Below are positions 30,750 through 40,314 of a DNA stretch of 64,000 nt, one piece after another. Numbering within the stretch: the first letter of the stretch is position 1; every line of letters starts with the position of its first letter. The stretch comes from Enterobacteriaceae bacterium LSJC7 (GTDB taxonomy: Bacteria; Pseudomonadota; Gammaproteobacteria; Enterobacterales; Enterobacteriaceae), in contig AMFN01000003.1 in NCBI GenBank assembly GCA_000302695.1, forward strand, positions 620,001-684,000. The letters are read 5' to 3'. The position numbers and the translations under genes were made by a program. The notes below the pieces were generated by a model that ran no database searches, was not told the origin of the DNA, and saw only the letters and a program-made list of their open reading frames with translations.

Positions 30750-31943
30750 TCAGCGTGCGCGGCGCGGGCGACCGGCGTACAAACAGAAAACAAGAGAACA
30801 GGTTGCGCACAGCGCAATCGCGCCCACCATTGGCCAGGCGGTGTTCAGTGTCATCATCGACAACAGTGCCGCACAGATAGCGCCAATGCCAAAACGCAGC
30901 GTGCCAGCCAGCGACGAGGCTGTACCCGCCATATGCGGAAATTCATCCAGAATGACCGCCATGGCGTTAGACGCCACCATCGACACACAGCCGATAAACG
31001 CCGCCACACCCAGCACCATCGACCAGAAACCCAGTCCCAGCGCGGTACTCAGCACCAGCCATAGTCCCATCACGAACTGCAAAATCAGCCCAATGCGGAA
31101 CATCTTTAACGCCCCAACACGGCGCACGAAACGCCCGTTAATCATTGTCATCACAAACAAAAAGGCGATATTGAGCGCAAAGTAATAGCCAAACTGCTGC
31201 GCCGGTACGTGATTAAGCTCGATGTAGACAAACGGTCCGGCACTCAAAAACGAGAACATGCCCGCAAAGCTAAAACCGCTTGCCAGCATATAGCTCAGCA
31301 CGCGCTTGTGGCGAAACAGCGACGCAAAGTTACGCAGCGTGGTTCGCAGATGCAGCGGCTGGCGGCGCTCTACCGCCAGCGTCTCTTTGATAAGAAACGC
31401 TATCATCAGCGCGGCGATAAATGCCACTGCCGCCAGAATCCAGAAAATAGCATGCCAGCTCAGCCACACCATCACCGCACCACCGACAATCGGTGCCAGC
31501 AGCGGTGCTATGGTGGTAATCAGCATCATGTACGACATCATGCGCGAGAACTCATCTTTTGAGAACATATCGCGCATCAGGGCGTTGATCACCACACTCG
31601 CCGCCGCGGCCGCCAGACCGTGCAGAAAGCGCATGGCTATCAGCATGCCGATGGTGTCAGAAAGCGCGCAGGCCATTGCCGCCAGCATAAACACCAGCGT
31701 GCCGCCCAGGATAACCGGCTTGCGCCCGAGGCTATCGGCAAGCGGCCCGTAGAACATCTGCCCGAGCGCAAAACCCAGTATGTAGGTACTGAGCGTCATT
31801 TGCGCGCTGCCCGCAGGCACGGCGAACTCCTGAGCAATAACCGGCAGCGCGGGCAGATACATGTCGATAGACAGCGGCATCAGCATGGCCAGCAAAGCAA
31901 GAATAAAGATAACGCCTGTCGGGGAGTTGCCTTTGTTGGTCAC
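30750..31943 (-). CDS. bcr: Multidrug efflux MFS transporter Bcr (bicyclomycin/sulfonamide resistance)
   Basis: Inner-membrane proton-driven exporter of 397 residues (E. coli 396), DHA1 family with 12 helices. It can export bicyclomycin, sulfonamides and cysteine or dipeptides. Signatures: [15 protein letters not shown] in helix 1, [22 protein letters not shown] (motif A) near 60-80, and [16 protein letters not shown] (motif C-like) near 140. It follows rsuA by 12 bases on the same strand, so the two are co-transcribed. ATG start with GGGAGG upstream. Confidence 0.95.
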   Translation of the reverse strand: MTNKGNSPTGVIFILALLAMLMPLSIDMYLPALPVIAQEFAVPAGSAQMTLSTYILGFALGQMFYGPLADSLGRKPVILGGTLVFMLAAMACALSDTIGMLIAMRFLHGLAAAAASVVINALMRDMFSKDEFSRMMSYMMLITTIAPLLAPIVGGAVMVWLSWHAIFWILAAVAFIAALMIAFLIKETLAVERRQPLHLRTTLRNFASLFRHKRVLSYMLASGFSFAGMFSFLSAGPFVYIELNHVPAQQFGYYFALNIAFLFVMTMINGRFVRRVGALKMFRIGLILQFVMGLWLVLSTALGLGFWSMVLGVAAFIGCVSMVASNAMAVILDEFPHMAGTASSLAGTLRFGIGAICAALLSMMTLNTAWPMVGAIALCATCSLVFCLYAGRPRRAR

Positions 31944-31955
31944 ATAACCTCCCGG

Positions 31956-32663
31956 TTAGCGCAGCGGTACACCCACGCTGGCAATCTCTTCTTCGGTAAG
32001 TGGACGATATTCACCAGGCTCCAGCGTCTCGTCCAGCACAATAGCGCCAATTCGCTCGCGATGCAGCGTCACAACGTGGTTGCCCACGGCGGCGAACATG
32101 CGTTTGACCTGATGGTAACGCCCTTCGCTGATGGTCAGACGCACGTCAGTTGGCGTAATCACCTCAAGCGTTGCAGGCAGCGTGAGATCTTTTTCATTGT
32201 TAAGCTGCACGCCTTTGGCAAACAGGTCAGCCGTTTGCGGCGAAACCGGTGATTCCAGCCCAACGCGATAGGTTTTTTCGCAGTGGTGGCGCGGCGAGGT
32301 AATGCGGTGCGACCACTGGCCGTCGTCGGTCATCAACACCAGCCCGGTGGTATCAATATCCAGGCGGCCTGCGGCATGCAACTCGTGCGCGGCGGCCTCT
32401 TCAAGAAAATAGAGCACGGTGGGATGATCCGGGTCGTCGGTTGAGCACACATAGCCCTGCGGCTTGTTAAGCATGAAATAACGCGGGCCATCCTGCTGCT
32501 CTAGTAGGTTGCCGTCAAAGGCAACATCGTGCTCGGCCAAAAGCTTAAACGCGCTGTCGCGCACGATTTCGCCGTCAACGGTAACGCGGCGGGCGCGGAT
32601 TTCCCGGCCTGCAATGGCACGACTAATGCCAAGCTGCCGGGCGATAAACTTATCAAGTCGCAT
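31956..32663 (-). CDS. rsuA: 16S rRNA pseudouridine-516 synthase RsuA
   Basis: Enzyme of 235 residues (E. coli 231) that isomerises uridine 516 of 16S rRNA during small-subunit assembly. An N-terminal S4 RNA-binding domain ([31 protein letters not shown]) is followed by the catalytic domain with [16 protein letters not shown], whose Asp near residue 102 is the catalytic one. Near the end is the family block [18 protein letters not shown]. First gene of rsuA-bcr, divergent from radD. Confidence 0.95.
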   Translation of the reverse strand: MRLDKFIARQLGISRAIAGREIRARRVTVDGEIVRDSAFKLLAEHDVAFDGNLLEQQDGPRYFMLNKPQGYVCSTDDPDHPTVLYFLEEAAAHELHAAGRLDIDTTGLVLMTDDGQWSHRITSPRHHCEKTYRVGLESPVSPQTADLFAKGVQLNNEKDLTLPATLEVITPTDVRLTISEGRYHQVKRMFAAVGNHVVTLHRERIGAIVLDETLEPGEYRPLTEEEIASVGVPLR

Positions 32664-32814
32664 GAATGGTTATGCCTGTCTGTTGCTGATGTGCTGACCG
32701 TAGCCAGCATGAGAAATGGAGGTAACACGCCTAAGTATAGCGGCCCGGCGTAAGGGGCAAAAGCCCTTAATTCATGCCATAATGGCGCCATGTTCTCACC
32801 GCCCGTTGTTCGCC

Positions 32815-34575
32815 ATGTCGTTTAGTCTACGTCCCTACCAGAAAGAAGCCGTTGAAGCCACACTGAGCTATTTTCGCAAACGTCAGGAACCTGCCGTTAT
32901 TGTGCTGCCGACGGGTGCCGGAAAAAGCATTGTGATTGCCGAACTGGCGCGCCTGGCCCGCGGGCGGGTTCTGGTGTTAGCGCACGTAAAAGAACTGGTG
33001 GCACAAAACCACGCCAAATATTGCGCGCTGGGGCTGGAGGCCGATATTTACGCCGCCGGGCTACAGCGTAAAGAAAGCCACGGCAAGGTGGTGTTTGGCA
33101 GCGTGCAGTCGGTAGCACGCAATCCTGAGCACTTCAGCGAGGCTTTCTCACTGCTGATAATTGACGAATGCCACCGCATCAGCGATGACGACGACAGCCA
33201 GTATCAACAGATTCTGACGCACCTCAAACGCAGCAACCCGCAGCTGCGCCTGTTGGGGCTGACCGCCACGCCCTATCGCCTCGGCAAAGGCTGGATTTAT
33301 CAGTTTCACTACCACGGCATGGTGCGCGGCGACGAAAACGCCCTGTTTCGCGACTGCATTTATGAACTGCCGCTGCGCTACATGATAAAAAATCACTGGC
33401 TAACGCCGCCGCAGCGACTGGATATGCCGGTGGTACAGTACGACTTCAGCCGGTTACAGGCGCGAGAAAATGGGCTGTTCAGTGAGACAGAACTGAACCG
33501 CGAGCTTAAACAGCAACAGCGCATTACGCCGCATATCATCAGCCAGATTGTTGAATTTGCCGCCGAGCGGCGCGGCGCGATGATCTTTGCCGCCACCGTG
33601 GAGCACGCCCGCGAAATAACCGGGTTATTGCCTGCGGGCGAGGCCGCACTGATTACCGGCGAAACGCCTGCTACTGAGCGCGATGCCCTGATTGAGGCGT
33701 TCAAACAGCAGCGCTATCGTTTTCTGGTCAACGTATCGGTACTGACCACCGGCTTTGATGCGCCACATGTGGATTTAATCGCCATCCTGCGCCCAACGCA
33801 ATCCGTGAGCCTGTATCAGCAAATCATTGGCCGCGGGCTGCGGCTCGCGCCTGACAAAAAAGACTGCCTGATTCTCGACTATGCCGGTAACCCACACGAT
33901 ATTTACACGCCAGAAGTCGGCAGCCCGCGCCGCGCTCAGGGTAACGTGCCGGTACAGGTGTTTTGCCCCTCTTGCGGGTTTGCCAACACCTTCTGGGGCA
34001 AGACTACCGAAGATGGCACCATCATTGAGCACTATGGCCGCCGCTGCCAGGGCTGGTTTGAAGACGACGACGGCCTTCGCGAGCAGTGCGATTACCGCTT
34101 TCGCTTTAAAAACTGCCCCAACTGCAATGCAGAAAATGACATTGCCGCCCGCCGCTGCCACCAGTGCGACCAGGTGTTGGTTGACCCGGACGATATGCTC
34201 AAAGCCGCACTCAAGCTTAAAGATGCACTGGTGCTGCGCTGTAGCGGCATGGCGCTTGCCCACGGCAGTGATGAAAAAGGCCCGTGGCTGAAGGTGACCT
34301 ATTACGATGAAGATGGCGCGGATGTCAGCGAGCGCTTTCGCGTACACACGCCCGCCCAGCGCACCGCGTTTGAACAGTTGTTTATCCGCCCGCATAGCCG
34401 TGCGCCAGGCGTACCGCTGCGCTGGATAACGCTCGATGACGTCATGGCCCAGCAGCAGGCGCTGCGCCACCCGGACTTTGTGGTTGCGCGTAAAAAGGGC
34501 GCATGGTGGCAGGTGCGAGAAAAAGTGTTCGACTATCAGGGCCGTTTTCGTCGTGCCAACGAGCTACGCGGCTGA
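32815..34575 (+). CDS. radD: DNA repair helicase-like ATPase RadD (YejH)
   Basis: Superfamily 2 ATPase of 586 residues (E. coli 586) that works with SSB and RecA in post-replication and double-strand-break repair. Motif I PTGAGKS is near residue 37, motif II DECH near 110, motif III TATP near 155, and motif [10 protein letters not shown] near 335. A C-terminal zinc-ribbon region has [21 protein letters not shown] and neighbouring cysteines. Start at 32815 ([13 protein letters not shown]) gives the exact E. coli length; upstream in-frame starts would overlap the promoter region shared with rsuA. Confidence 0.93.
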   Translation: MSFSLRPYQKEAVEATLSYFRKRQEPAVIVLPTGAGKSIVIAELARLARGRVLVLAHVKELVAQNHAKYCALGLEADIYAAGLQRKESHGKVVFGSVQSVARNPEHFSEAFSLLIIDECHRISDDDDSQYQQILTHLKRSNPQLRLLGLTATPYRLGKGWIYQFHYHGMVRGDENALFRDCIYELPLRYMIKNHWLTPPQRLDMPVVQYDFSRLQARENGLFSETELNRELKQQQRITPHIISQIVEFAAERRGAMIFAATVEHAREITGLLPAGEAALITGETPATERDALIEAFKQQRYRFLVNVSVLTTGFDAPHVDLIAILRPTQSVSLYQQIIGRGLRLAPDKKDCLILDYAGNPHDIYTPEVGSPRRAQGNVPVQVFCPSCGFANTFWGKTTEDGTIIEHYGRRCQGWFEDDDGLREQCDYRFRFKNCPNCNAENDIAARRCHQCDQVLVDPDDMLKAALKLKDALVLRCSGMALAHGSDEKGPWLKVTYYDEDGADVSERFRVHTPAQRTAFEQLFIRPHSRAPGVPLRWITLDDVMAQQQALRHPDFVVARKKGAWWQVREKVFDYQGRFRRANELRG

Positions 34576-34667
34576 AGGCAGCTCGCAAAAAAGTATCATG
34601 CCGCTTTGCATGGCGCGGGCTTACCGGTAGCATCACACCGTAACGTTTGTGCATTTAAGGAAACAGC

Positions 34668-35120
34668 ATGGCAGTGGTAATTCGTGAGGCAGCGCCAGGC
34701 GATGAAGCGCCGTGGCGTCTCTTATGGCAGGGATACACCGCGTTTTATGAATGCGACCTCGACGAGGCCATTACCGCACATACCTGGCAGCGTATTCTTG
34801 CACCTGACGCACCGCTAATTTGCTATGTTGCTGAGCACAATGGCGCGGTGGTGGGCTTTGCGCTGTGCGTGCTGCATGAAGGTAGCTGGACCACCGCCCC
34901 CATTTGCTATCTCGAAGATTTGTTTGTGGATGCGCGGGCTCGCGGCCACGGTGCCGGCAAGGCGCTGATTGAAGCGCTGCGCGAGCAAGGCGAAATGAAA
35001 GGCTGGGCCAAAGTGTACTGGATGACCCGCGCGCACAACCGTACGGCACGCCAACTCTACGACAAACTCGGTCAAGTGGATGACTTTGTGCGCTATACCA
35101 TGCCCGTTCAGGCCGATTAA
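34668..35120 (+). CDS. GNAT-family N-acetyltransferase
   Basis: Cytosolic acetyl-CoA-dependent transferase of 150 residues. GNAT landmarks are GFALCVLHE (strand 4), CYLEDLFVDARARGHGAGKALIEAL (motif A, with the acetyl-CoA pyrophosphate loop RGHGAG) and NRTARQLYDKLG near the C-terminus. The ATG at 34668 has AAGGAAACAGC upstream. The substrate is unknown, and neighbours (radD, yeeE) give no hint. Not part of the E. coli K-12 layout here, so it is an accessory insertion between radD and rplY. Confidence 0.85.
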   Translation: MAVVIREAAPGDEAPWRLLWQGYTAFYECDLDEAITAHTWQRILAPDAPLICYVAEHNGAVVGFALCVLHEGSWTTAPICYLEDLFVDARARGHGAGKALIEALREQGEMKGWAKVYWMTRAHNRTARQLYDKLGQVDDFVRYTMPVQAD

Positions 35121-35360
35121 TTCCCCAGGGCCTGGCACGCTGCTTCGCAGGCAATCATTATTGAGCACCAGCAGGCAACACAGTCTGCAGCAAAAAGTGT
35201 TTTACCTCTGGGATATTCGCGCCCCGGCGTCAGTGCGGTGTTAAACCACTCGCTTCTCTTCCTCGCGACGTAAATACGTTACGCCCTGGATTGCCGACCA
35301 TGTCAAAACTTCCGCTCTTTTCAATTATGTTTTTACGCATCATTGCGTAGAATCCCGCCC
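35121..35360 (+). other. Spacer upstream of the yeeE leader
   Basis: No gene is supported in this stretch. It probably contains the yeeED promoter, but no convincing -35/-10 pair stands out. The leader hairpins that follow are listed separately. Confidence 0.3.
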
Positions 35361-35383
35361 AGGCCACACAAATCGTGTGGCCT
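35361..35383 (+). promoter_or_regulatory. Leader hairpin 1 upstream of yeeE
   Basis: Nine-base perfect stem aggccacac / gtgtggcct with a five-base loop, not followed by a T-run, 42 bases before the yeeE start. Confidence 0.5.
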
Positions 35384-35393
35384 TACAATTGGG

Positions 35394-35410
35394 TCATGGC
35401 TTCGCCATGA
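35394..35410 (+). promoter_or_regulatory. Leader hairpin 2 adjoining the yeeE ribosome site
   Basis: Seven-base perfect stem tcatggc / gccatga with a TTC triloop. Its last base touches AAAGGAG, the yeeE ribosome-binding site, so folding could affect initiation. The stem also contains out-of-frame or alternative ATGs. Confidence 0.5.
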
Positions 35411-35424
35411 AAAGGAGTTTCCTT

Positions 35425-36459
35425 ATGACAGGTCTGTTTTTGGGCTTCCTTCTTGGTTTTATCATGCAGCGCGGACGCTTCTGTATGGCCGGAGGTTTGC
35501 GCGATCTTTATCTTTTGCGCGACGGACGTATGTCCATTGCCATGCTCATCATTATCACTGTGCAAAGTATCGGTTTGTTTGCCTTCATCTCTCTGGGCTG
35601 GGCGCAGCTACCGGGTGGCGATTTTCGCTGGCTGGCAACCCTGGTCGGCGGTATTACGTTTGGTATTGGCATGGCTTGCGCAGGCTCCTGCTCAACCGGC
35701 GCCTATTACCGTGCCGCTGAAGGGCTGGCAGGCAGCATGATTGCCGTCGTAGGCTTCGTGGTTGCCAGCTGGTTTATTCGTAATCCCATCGGCAAAGCGT
35801 TTTTTGCCCCTGTGAATGCGCCATCGTTACCTGATGCCTCACTGATGCATACCTTCAATGTCTCCCCCTGGCTTGCCGTTACCGCGCTAACCATCCTCAC
35901 GGCTCTCCTTGCCTGGCGTCATCTGTGGCGTAAAACACCGCCGGTCCCCCAACCGCGCCCACGTAGGCAGGGCCTTGCCCACTGGCTGTTTGAAGCACGC
36001 TGGCACCCTTTTATCAGCGCTGTGCTGATTGGCGTGATTGCGCTGCTGGCGTGGCCGTCCAGTCTGGCATCCGGGCGCGTCGGCGGCCTTGGCATCAGCG
36101 GCCCCAGCGCGCAGCTTTTTTCGCTGTTAACGGAAGGGAAAACGGGCTTCTTTGGCTGGGCGGGCTACCTGCTTATCGGTATTTTTGCTGGCGCCTTCGT
36201 TGCCGCCTGGGGCAGCCGTGAAATGCGCTTTCGCTTTCCGGGCTTTACGGTAATGGCTAAAAGCCTGGCGGGTGGGATACTGATGGGCATCGGCAGTGGG
36301 CTTGCCGGTGGCTGCATGCTCGGCAACACCGTGGTCAACACCGCATGGTTTTCCTGGCAGGCCTGGCTGTTTATTCCCTGCATCCTCTTTGGCAGTTGGC
36401 TGGTCAATTACTTCGCTCTTATTCGCCCCAACCACGGCGTCAAACTCAAAGGAATATAA
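35425..36459 (+). CDS. yeeE: YeeE/YedE-family thiosulfate importer
   Basis: Inner-membrane protein of 344 residues (E. coli YeeE 352) with about nine hydrophobic helices. YeeE imports thiosulfate by relay through conserved cysteines. Two GxC-type repeats are visible: FIMQRGRFCMAGG near residue 15 with ACAGSCSTGAYYRAAEG near 83, and GGILMGIGSGLAGGCMLGNTVV in the second half. RWHPFISAVLIGVIALLAWP is near 190. Start at 35425 with AAAGGAG eight bases upstream; an ATG at 35410 and a GTG-like start at 35377 lie in the leader hairpins. yeeD follows after five bases. Confidence 0.88.
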   Translation: MTGLFLGFLLGFIMQRGRFCMAGGLRDLYLLRDGRMSIAMLIIITVQSIGLFAFISLGWAQLPGGDFRWLATLVGGITFGIGMACAGSCSTGAYYRAAEGLAGSMIAVVGFVVASWFIRNPIGKAFFAPVNAPSLPDASLMHTFNVSPWLAVTALTILTALLAWRHLWRKTPPVPQPRPRRQGLAHWLFEARWHPFISAVLIGVIALLAWPSSLASGRVGGLGISGPSAQLFSLLTEGKTGFFGWAGYLLIGIFAGAFVAAWGSREMRFRFPGFTVMAKSLAGGILMGIGSGLAGGCMLGNTVVNTAWFSWQAWLFIPCILFGSWLVNYFALIRPNHGVKLKGI

Positions 36460-36464
36460 AAACG

Positions 36465-36692
36465 ATGAAAACGATTAAGCTCGACACAACGGGTAAGCTT
36501 TGCCCGTTCCCGCTACTGGAAGCCAAAAAAGAAATTGCCGCCTTACACTCAGGCGATGTGATGGTGATTGAATACGATTGTGCGCAGGCAACCGAAAACC
36601 TGCCGCGCTGGGCGGTTGAGGAAGGCCATAGCGTGGTTGATTTTGAACAAACCGGCGATGCGCGCTGGCAAATCAGCATTCAGAAAGGCTAA
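36465..36692 (+). CDS. yeeD: TusA/SirA-family sulfur carrier YeeD
   Basis: Small cytosolic protein of 75 residues, the length of E. coli YeeD. TusA-fold signature KLCPFPLLEAKKEI with active Cys near residue 13, then VIEYDCAQATENLPRWAVEEGH, which matches YeeD rather than YedF. It acts with YeeE, taking sulfur from incoming thiosulfate. Start at 36465 with AAAGGAATATAAAAACG, five bases after yeeE. A long stem follows the stop. Confidence 0.88.
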   Translation: MKTIKLDTTGKLCPFPLLEAKKEIAALHSGDVMVIEYDCAQATENLPRWAVEEGHSVVDFEQTGDARWQISIQKG

Positions 36693-36699
36693 TGCCTGA

Positions 36700-36735
36700 A
36701 TGCGGTTGTGGCTCAATACTGGGCCGCAACCGCAT
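36700..36735 (+). terminator. Long stem-loop at the 3' end of yeeED
   Basis: Thirteen to fourteen base pairs, outer arm atgcggttg / caaccgcat extending inward through ggctc / gggcc with G-U pairs and a six-base loop. No T-run follows, so it may be a Rho-assisted terminator or mRNA stabiliser. Confidence 0.45.
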
Positions 36736-36887
36736 ATCCACAGCAGCAAAGCAACACGCCGTGAGATGCGGCTGATATCGCGCTAAACCCTTTCGCTGCG
36801 GCAAACACAGCACAGGATAAACCTGGCACAATACGGCAGGTTATAAGTCATAAAATCAATGACCAACAACCGAACTGCGCTGTGTTT

Positions 36888-37091
36888 TCAGGCGGTACGT
36901 GATTTTTTCAACGACAATGATGTGTGAGAAGGTGTGGGTGCTTTAGGTGGGATAAACGTATTACAGAATGGGCAAAGCAGCATTTTCTGTTTATTCACCC
37001 GGCTGGCGCTGTGCTCAGAAACACGGGTACATTTTGGGCAGGTCATACCGACCAGAAACGGGCCTTGATGTGTCTTTTTTTTGTTTTGCAT
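36888..37091 (-). CDS. YnfU-like zinc-ribbon microprotein
   Basis: Basic protein of 67 residues with two CxxC pairs, MTCPKC and LLCPFC, spaced 20 residues apart, forming a likely zinc ribbon. The N-terminus MQNKKKTHQGPFLVGM is lysine-rich and the tail is serine/lysine-rich. AAGGAC lies six bases before the ATG. It resembles small zinc-binding proteins of the YnfU type that sit beside cold-shock genes. It is divergent from the cspA-family gene, about 330 bases away. Function unknown; possibly RNA- or ribosome-associated. Confidence 0.7.
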   Translation of the reverse strand: MQNKKKTHQGPFLVGMTCPKCTRVSEHSASRVNKQKMLLCPFCNTFIPPKAPTPSHTSLSLKKSRTA

Positions 37092-37424
37092 AAGCAGTCC
37101 TTATTTCTATAAAATCACTGGCAGAGTACAGGTTAATTTGCCGAATAGCTCGCGTTATTTTTTTCAATCTTTCGTTCAGTAAACACACCGCTGTGCAAAG
37201 AAAAATAATTTCTCTTGCATTACTTGTTTTTATATGCGTAACTGTTGGCTCAGGTCTGATTAGAACATCAATAAAACGCATCTGATTAAGTCGTCCTCAT
37301 CTCTGTCGAGTCTTTTCATTAATTCTCCCGCTTTTGAGTCACCTCTTCTTTCGTCACGCAACAGATTGATCGCTCAGTAAGACTATTTACATTATGTATT
37401 ACAATTAAAAAGGTTTAAAAAAAT
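37092..37424 (+). other. Upstream region and probable leader of the cold-shock gene
   Basis: About 330 AT-rich bases between the divergent zinc-ribbon gene and the cspA-family gene. Cold-shock genes usually have a long structured 5' leader, and this length would allow one. I see no exact cold box and no dependable promoter pair. The ribosome site AAAAAGG precedes the ATG at 37425. Confidence 0.4.
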
Positions 37425-37637
37425 ATGTCTGATAAAATCATCGGTACAGTAAAATGGTTTAACGAAAGCAAAGGCTTTGGCTTTATTGCACCACAGGACG
37501 GTAGCCCTGATGTGTTTGTGCATTACTCTGCCATTCAGAGCAATAGCTTTCGTACTCTGGCTGAAGGCCAGCGAGTAGAGTTTTCAACCCAGGCCGGGCA
37601 GAAAGGCCCGTCAGCCGTTAATGTGGTCACACTGTAA
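37425..37637 (+). CDS. CspA-family cold-shock protein
   Basis: RNA-binding cold-shock protein of 70 residues with a single OB-fold domain. RNP1 is KGFGFI and RNP2 is VFVHYS, both intact; the opening [13 protein letters not shown] and C-terminal AVNVV are typical. Such proteins melt mRNA structure after temperature downshift. Assignment to cspB, cspG or cspH cannot be made safely. The zinc-ribbon ymcF-like gene starts four bases after its stop, so the two form one transcript. Confidence 0.92.
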   Translation: MSDKIIGTVKWFNESKGFGFIAPQDGSPDVFVHYSAIQSNSFRTLAEGQRVEFSTQAGQKGPSAVNVVTL

Positions 37638-37641
37638 CAAT

Positions 37642-37839
37642 ATGCTAAATAACAATAATCTGCATTTTAAATGCCCCCGCTGCCACGGTTCGCAATACCG
37701 GACTTCGGCTTTTGATATTTCTGAAAACAATCCCTTCGGTGCAAAGTGCATTTTTTGCAAATCGAATATGGTTGCCGGTCAGATGGTATTTCAACATAAC
37801 AACAGTATGAATATTACGTCAGCACACCGCGCCTGTTAA
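37642..37839 (+). CDS. ymcF: YmcF-like cold-shock zinc-ribbon microprotein
   Basis: Protein of 65 residues with two CxxC pairs (KCPRCHGSQYRTSAFD and GAKCIFCKS) forming a zinc ribbon. The block HFKCPRCHGSQYRTSAFDIS with NPFGAKCIFCKSNM matches E. coli YmcF as I remember it, a small protein encoded after cspG and made on cold shock. Start chosen at 37642 (MLNNNNLHF), four bases past the csp stop, implying translational coupling; no strong ribosome site is seen. Function is unknown. Confidence 0.78.
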   Translation: MLNNNNLHFKCPRCHGSQYRTSAFDISENNPFGAKCIFCKSNMVAGQMVFQHNNSMNITSAHRAC

Positions 37840-37901
37840 TAAAACGGATACGCGTCGTCTGATAACTTCCAGGCCGTTCGTTAATTGACAATGAGATTAC
37901 G

Positions 37902-38129
37902 ATGAAAAAAGTTATGGTTTTCTTTAACGCCGCGCCTGCGACCATACAAATCGTTTCGGATGATGCCACTACAGTACAGGCACATTATCCCAACGGTGAA
38001 ATGCTGGAAATGAAAATAATGATTGCCAGAATACCCTCCCTGACTGGCGATCATCAGGAATTTTACATTGCGTCTGATCGGGATATTTCTCAGGATGATA
38101 TTCAAAGCGCATTGTCTACAACACACTGA
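37902..38129 (+). CDS. Small hypothetical protein in the cold-shock cluster
   Basis: Protein of 75 residues with no hydrophobic segment and no cysteines. It reads MKKVMVFFNAAPATIQIVSDD, then a middle rich in methionine and isoleucine (EMLEMKIMIARI), and an acidic C-terminal third. Predicted by eye as alternating strands. GAG lies about ten bases before the ATG. Its position 62 bases after the YmcF-like gene suggests the same transcript or condition. I recognise no family. Confidence 0.55.
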   Translation: MKKVMVFFNAAPATIQIVSDDATTVQAHYPNGEMLEMKIMIARIPSLTGDHQEFYIASDRDISQDDIQSALSTTH

Positions 38130-38315
38130 CGGCAAGTGCCCGCCCCGCTCTTGCCTTCTTCATGCGCTAACAGTCTGTTCCCCCCACCATTTATTCCTGA
38201 GCTGAACAGGATTTTGCGCCGCGCACAGGTTTTTAGATTTACGCCTTCATGCCACTCTCTTCTGCCCTTACTCACCCCTATTACCCTGTTATCCATGACG
38301 TCACCGCAGTTTCCG

Positions 38316-38344
38316 TTGCCGTTGCTGCGGGTTACGGCTATAAT
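38316..38344 (+). promoter_or_regulatory. rplY promoter
   Basis: TTGCCG, 17-base spacer, TATAAT: a strong sigma-70 promoter about 85 bases upstream of rplY. Confidence 0.75.
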
Positions 38345-38351
38345 GCCGCCC

Positions 38352-38369
38352 GCTCTGCATCCGCAGAGC
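38352..38369 (+). promoter_or_regulatory. Hairpin in the rplY leader
   Basis: Seven-base perfect stem gctctgc / gcagagc with loop ATCC at the very start of the rplY transcript. L25 is reported to repress its own mRNA through its leader in E. coli and relatives; this hairpin is a candidate part of that element. Confidence 0.5.
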
Positions 38370-38428
38370 AGAATCTTTGCCTGCTGCTGGGTCGCCTGTT
38401 GCAGGCCGTTTAATAAAGAGAGAAGTCC

Positions 38429-38713
38429 ATGTTTACTTTTAATGCAGAAGTACGTAAAGAGCAGGGTAAGGGTGCGAGCCGCCGCCTGCGCGCAGCTAAC
38501 AAGTTCCCGGCAATCATCTACGGCGGCAACGCTGAGCCGGTTGCGATTGAGCTGGAGCACGATGCGATCATCAACGTTCAGAAAGAAGATTCCTTCTACG
38601 CTGAAGTGCTGACCATCAACGTTGCTGGTAAAGAAGAAAAAGTGAAAGTCCAGGCTGTACAGCGTCACCCGTTCAAGCCGAAAGTGACTCACATCGACTT
38701 CGTTCGCGCGTAA
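38429..38713 (+). CDS. rplY: 50S ribosomal protein L25
   Basis: Protein of 94 residues (E. coli 94) binding loop E of 5S rRNA in the central protuberance of the large subunit. Sequence is nearly that of E. coli: [37 protein letters not shown] at the C-terminus. AAAGAGAGAAGTCC precedes the ATG. It has its own strong promoter and a bidirectional terminator shared with convergent yejK. Confidence 0.98.
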   Translation: MFTFNAEVRKEQGKGASRRLRAANKFPAIIYGGNAEPVAIELEHDAIINVQKEDSFYAEVLTINVAGKEEKVKVQAVQRHPFKPKVTHIDFVRA

Positions 38714-38730
38714 TCGCAACATCGTCGAAT

Positions 38731-38758
38731 AAAAAACGCCGCATATGCGGCGTTTTTT
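38731..38758. terminator. Bidirectional terminator between rplY and yejK
   Basis: Perfect inverted repeat aaaaaacgccgcat / atgcggcgtttttt, with A-run and T-run flanks that serve both strands. Confidence 0.85.
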
Positions 38759-38795
38759 TATGGGCGAAACCTCGCCCGGTCTGAACCTGGCGAGA

Positions 38796-39806
38796 TTAAC
38801 GATTCCCGCCAGAGGTACGCCGCTGGAGCTGGTCACGCAGATTTGGCGGTGTACCTTTAATGGTCAGCGTATCCGTTGCCGGATCCCAGAAAATGCGCTC
38901 ACCAAGTAGCATGGCATCAAAATTGATGGTCAAGCCGCCGCCGCTGCCCGCATATTTTGTCAGCTGGCGTAGCGTACTTCTGTCGGCCGGGAAGCTTTCT
39001 TCCAGCTCGTAGCCCTGTGCCGCCGTGAACTCATGGAAACTTTGCTCACCAACGCTCGGTAGCTCTTTGGACAGCGAAGACAGTTCAATCTCTTCACCTG
39101 CCTGCAACTGCTCACTGCAATAGCTGTAGACCTGCTGGCGCACGTTCTGGCGCTCATGCTTATCAAGCTGGGCCTCTGCCGTGAAGTCATCAAGCGCCTG
39201 CAACAGGCCACGGTTCTGCGCTTTAGTATCCAGCCCTTCGCTCGCACCGAGAAAATCCATAAAGAAATCGGCCACCTTGCGCCCAACGCGACCTTTCAGG
39301 AACGTCAGATAGCGGGTGGAACTCGGGTTGGTTTCCCATTCGGTTAAATCGATACGCGCCACAATGTCGGCGTGGTTGATGTCCAGATAATGGATGGCGC
39401 TGATATCCAGCTGCTCGTTGACACGCATGCTGCTCAGGTTATTGAGTACAGCCACCAACAGATACTCCACTGCCAGATAGCGATAGTGGCAAAACAGCAC
39501 CACGCCGCCTTCGGCAAACGGATACTTTGCCAGTTCGTCACGCAACCTGCCGGTCGCGGCACGGCTAAAGCCCAGGAAGTCTTCTTCACCTTTGCGACAC
39601 AGGCGCAGCGCCTGTGCAAGCTCGCTCTCTTCGTTAAACAGGCCATAGGCCTTGCTTTTGGCGCTGTAGACGCGGTGCAGTTCCGCCATCATATCTTCAA
39701 CCGCCGGACCAGGCTGCAGCAGCGAGTCGCGCAGCACCAGTTCCAGCGTTTGCTCATCGCGTTTGATTAACTGATGTAAGGCTATCTGGTCGATATCCAG
39801 ACTCAT
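38796..39806 (-). CDS. yejK: Nucleoid-associated protein YejK (NdpA)
   Basis: Cytosolic DNA-associated protein of 336 residues (E. coli YejK 335), NdpA family. Text typical of the family: [30 protein letters not shown] at the N-terminus, [14 protein letters not shown] near 125, [18 protein letters not shown] near 160, [18 protein letters not shown] near 190, and C-terminal [33 protein letters not shown] precedes the ATG at 39806; the upstream open extension lies in the divergent promoter region and has no family match. In E. coli it interacts with topoisomerases. Confidence 0.94.
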   Translation of the reverse strand: MSLDIDQIALHQLIKRDEQTLELVLRDSLLQPGPAVEDMMAELHRVYSAKSKAYGLFNEESELAQALRLCRKGEEDFLGFSRAATGRLRDELAKYPFAEGGVVLFCHYRYLAVEYLLVAVLNNLSSMRVNEQLDISAIHYLDINHADIVARIDLTEWETNPSSTRYLTFLKGRVGRKVADFFMDFLGASEGLDTKAQNRGLLQALDDFTAEAQLDKHERQNVRQQVYSYCSEQLQAGEEIELSSLSKELPSVGEQSFHEFTAAQGYELEESFPADRSTLRQLTKYAGSGGGLTINFDAMLLGERIFWDPATDTLTIKGTPPNLRDQLQRRTSGGNR

Positions 39807-40067
39807 GATAAACTCTCCTTTTAGATTGCCCGCTATTATACATAAGTCCCGCGGCCAATCATCGCCGTTAAAATCGGCCCGAGATGAGTAAAACGACGCC
39901 TGACGGCACGTTAAGCCCTGGCAATACGTTTTTTTCATGTCATGATTCAGACCTGAGCAGGTCAGTATGACACCCGTTCCCCGGCAGCAGGAATGATAAA
40001 AATGCAGAAAAACAGCGCCTGCTACGGTAAGATATCGCCCTTTCATGAAACTAAGTGATAGCTTTTT

Positions 40068-40295
40068 ATGCCGCAAACATCCCGCTACAGTGACGAACGC
40101 GTTGAAGCCCTGCTAACAGAGCTGGTTGAAGTGCTGGAAAAACACAAAGCACCGACCGATCTTTCTCTGATGGTACTGGGCAACATGGTCACCCATTTAC
40201 TCAATGCCAACGTTTCTGCACCGCAGCGCCAGCTGCTGGCACGCTCTTTTGCCGATGCCCTGCTGGCCTCTGTCGGCGATGAACCCGCTCACTAA
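40068..40295 (+). CDS. yejL: YejL family protein (UPF0352)
   Basis: Small helical cytosolic protein of 75 residues (E. coli 75), UPF0352. It reads [39 protein letters not shown]... and ends DEPAH. Structures of the family show a dimeric helical bundle; function unknown. It diverges from yejK and lies 19 bases before yejM, almost certainly in one operon. The ribosome site is weak. Confidence 0.93.
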   Translation: MPQTSRYSDERVEALLTELVEVLEKHKAPTDLSLMVLGNMVTHLLNANVSAPQRQLLARSFADALLASVGDEPAH

Positions 40296-40314
40296 GGAAT
40301 AATAGTAACGAGCT

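Noticed and set aside
38102-38836. 244-codon frame antisense to rplY and its leader
   Set aside because: It runs across the rplY promoter, gene and bidirectional terminator, which no real gene would do.
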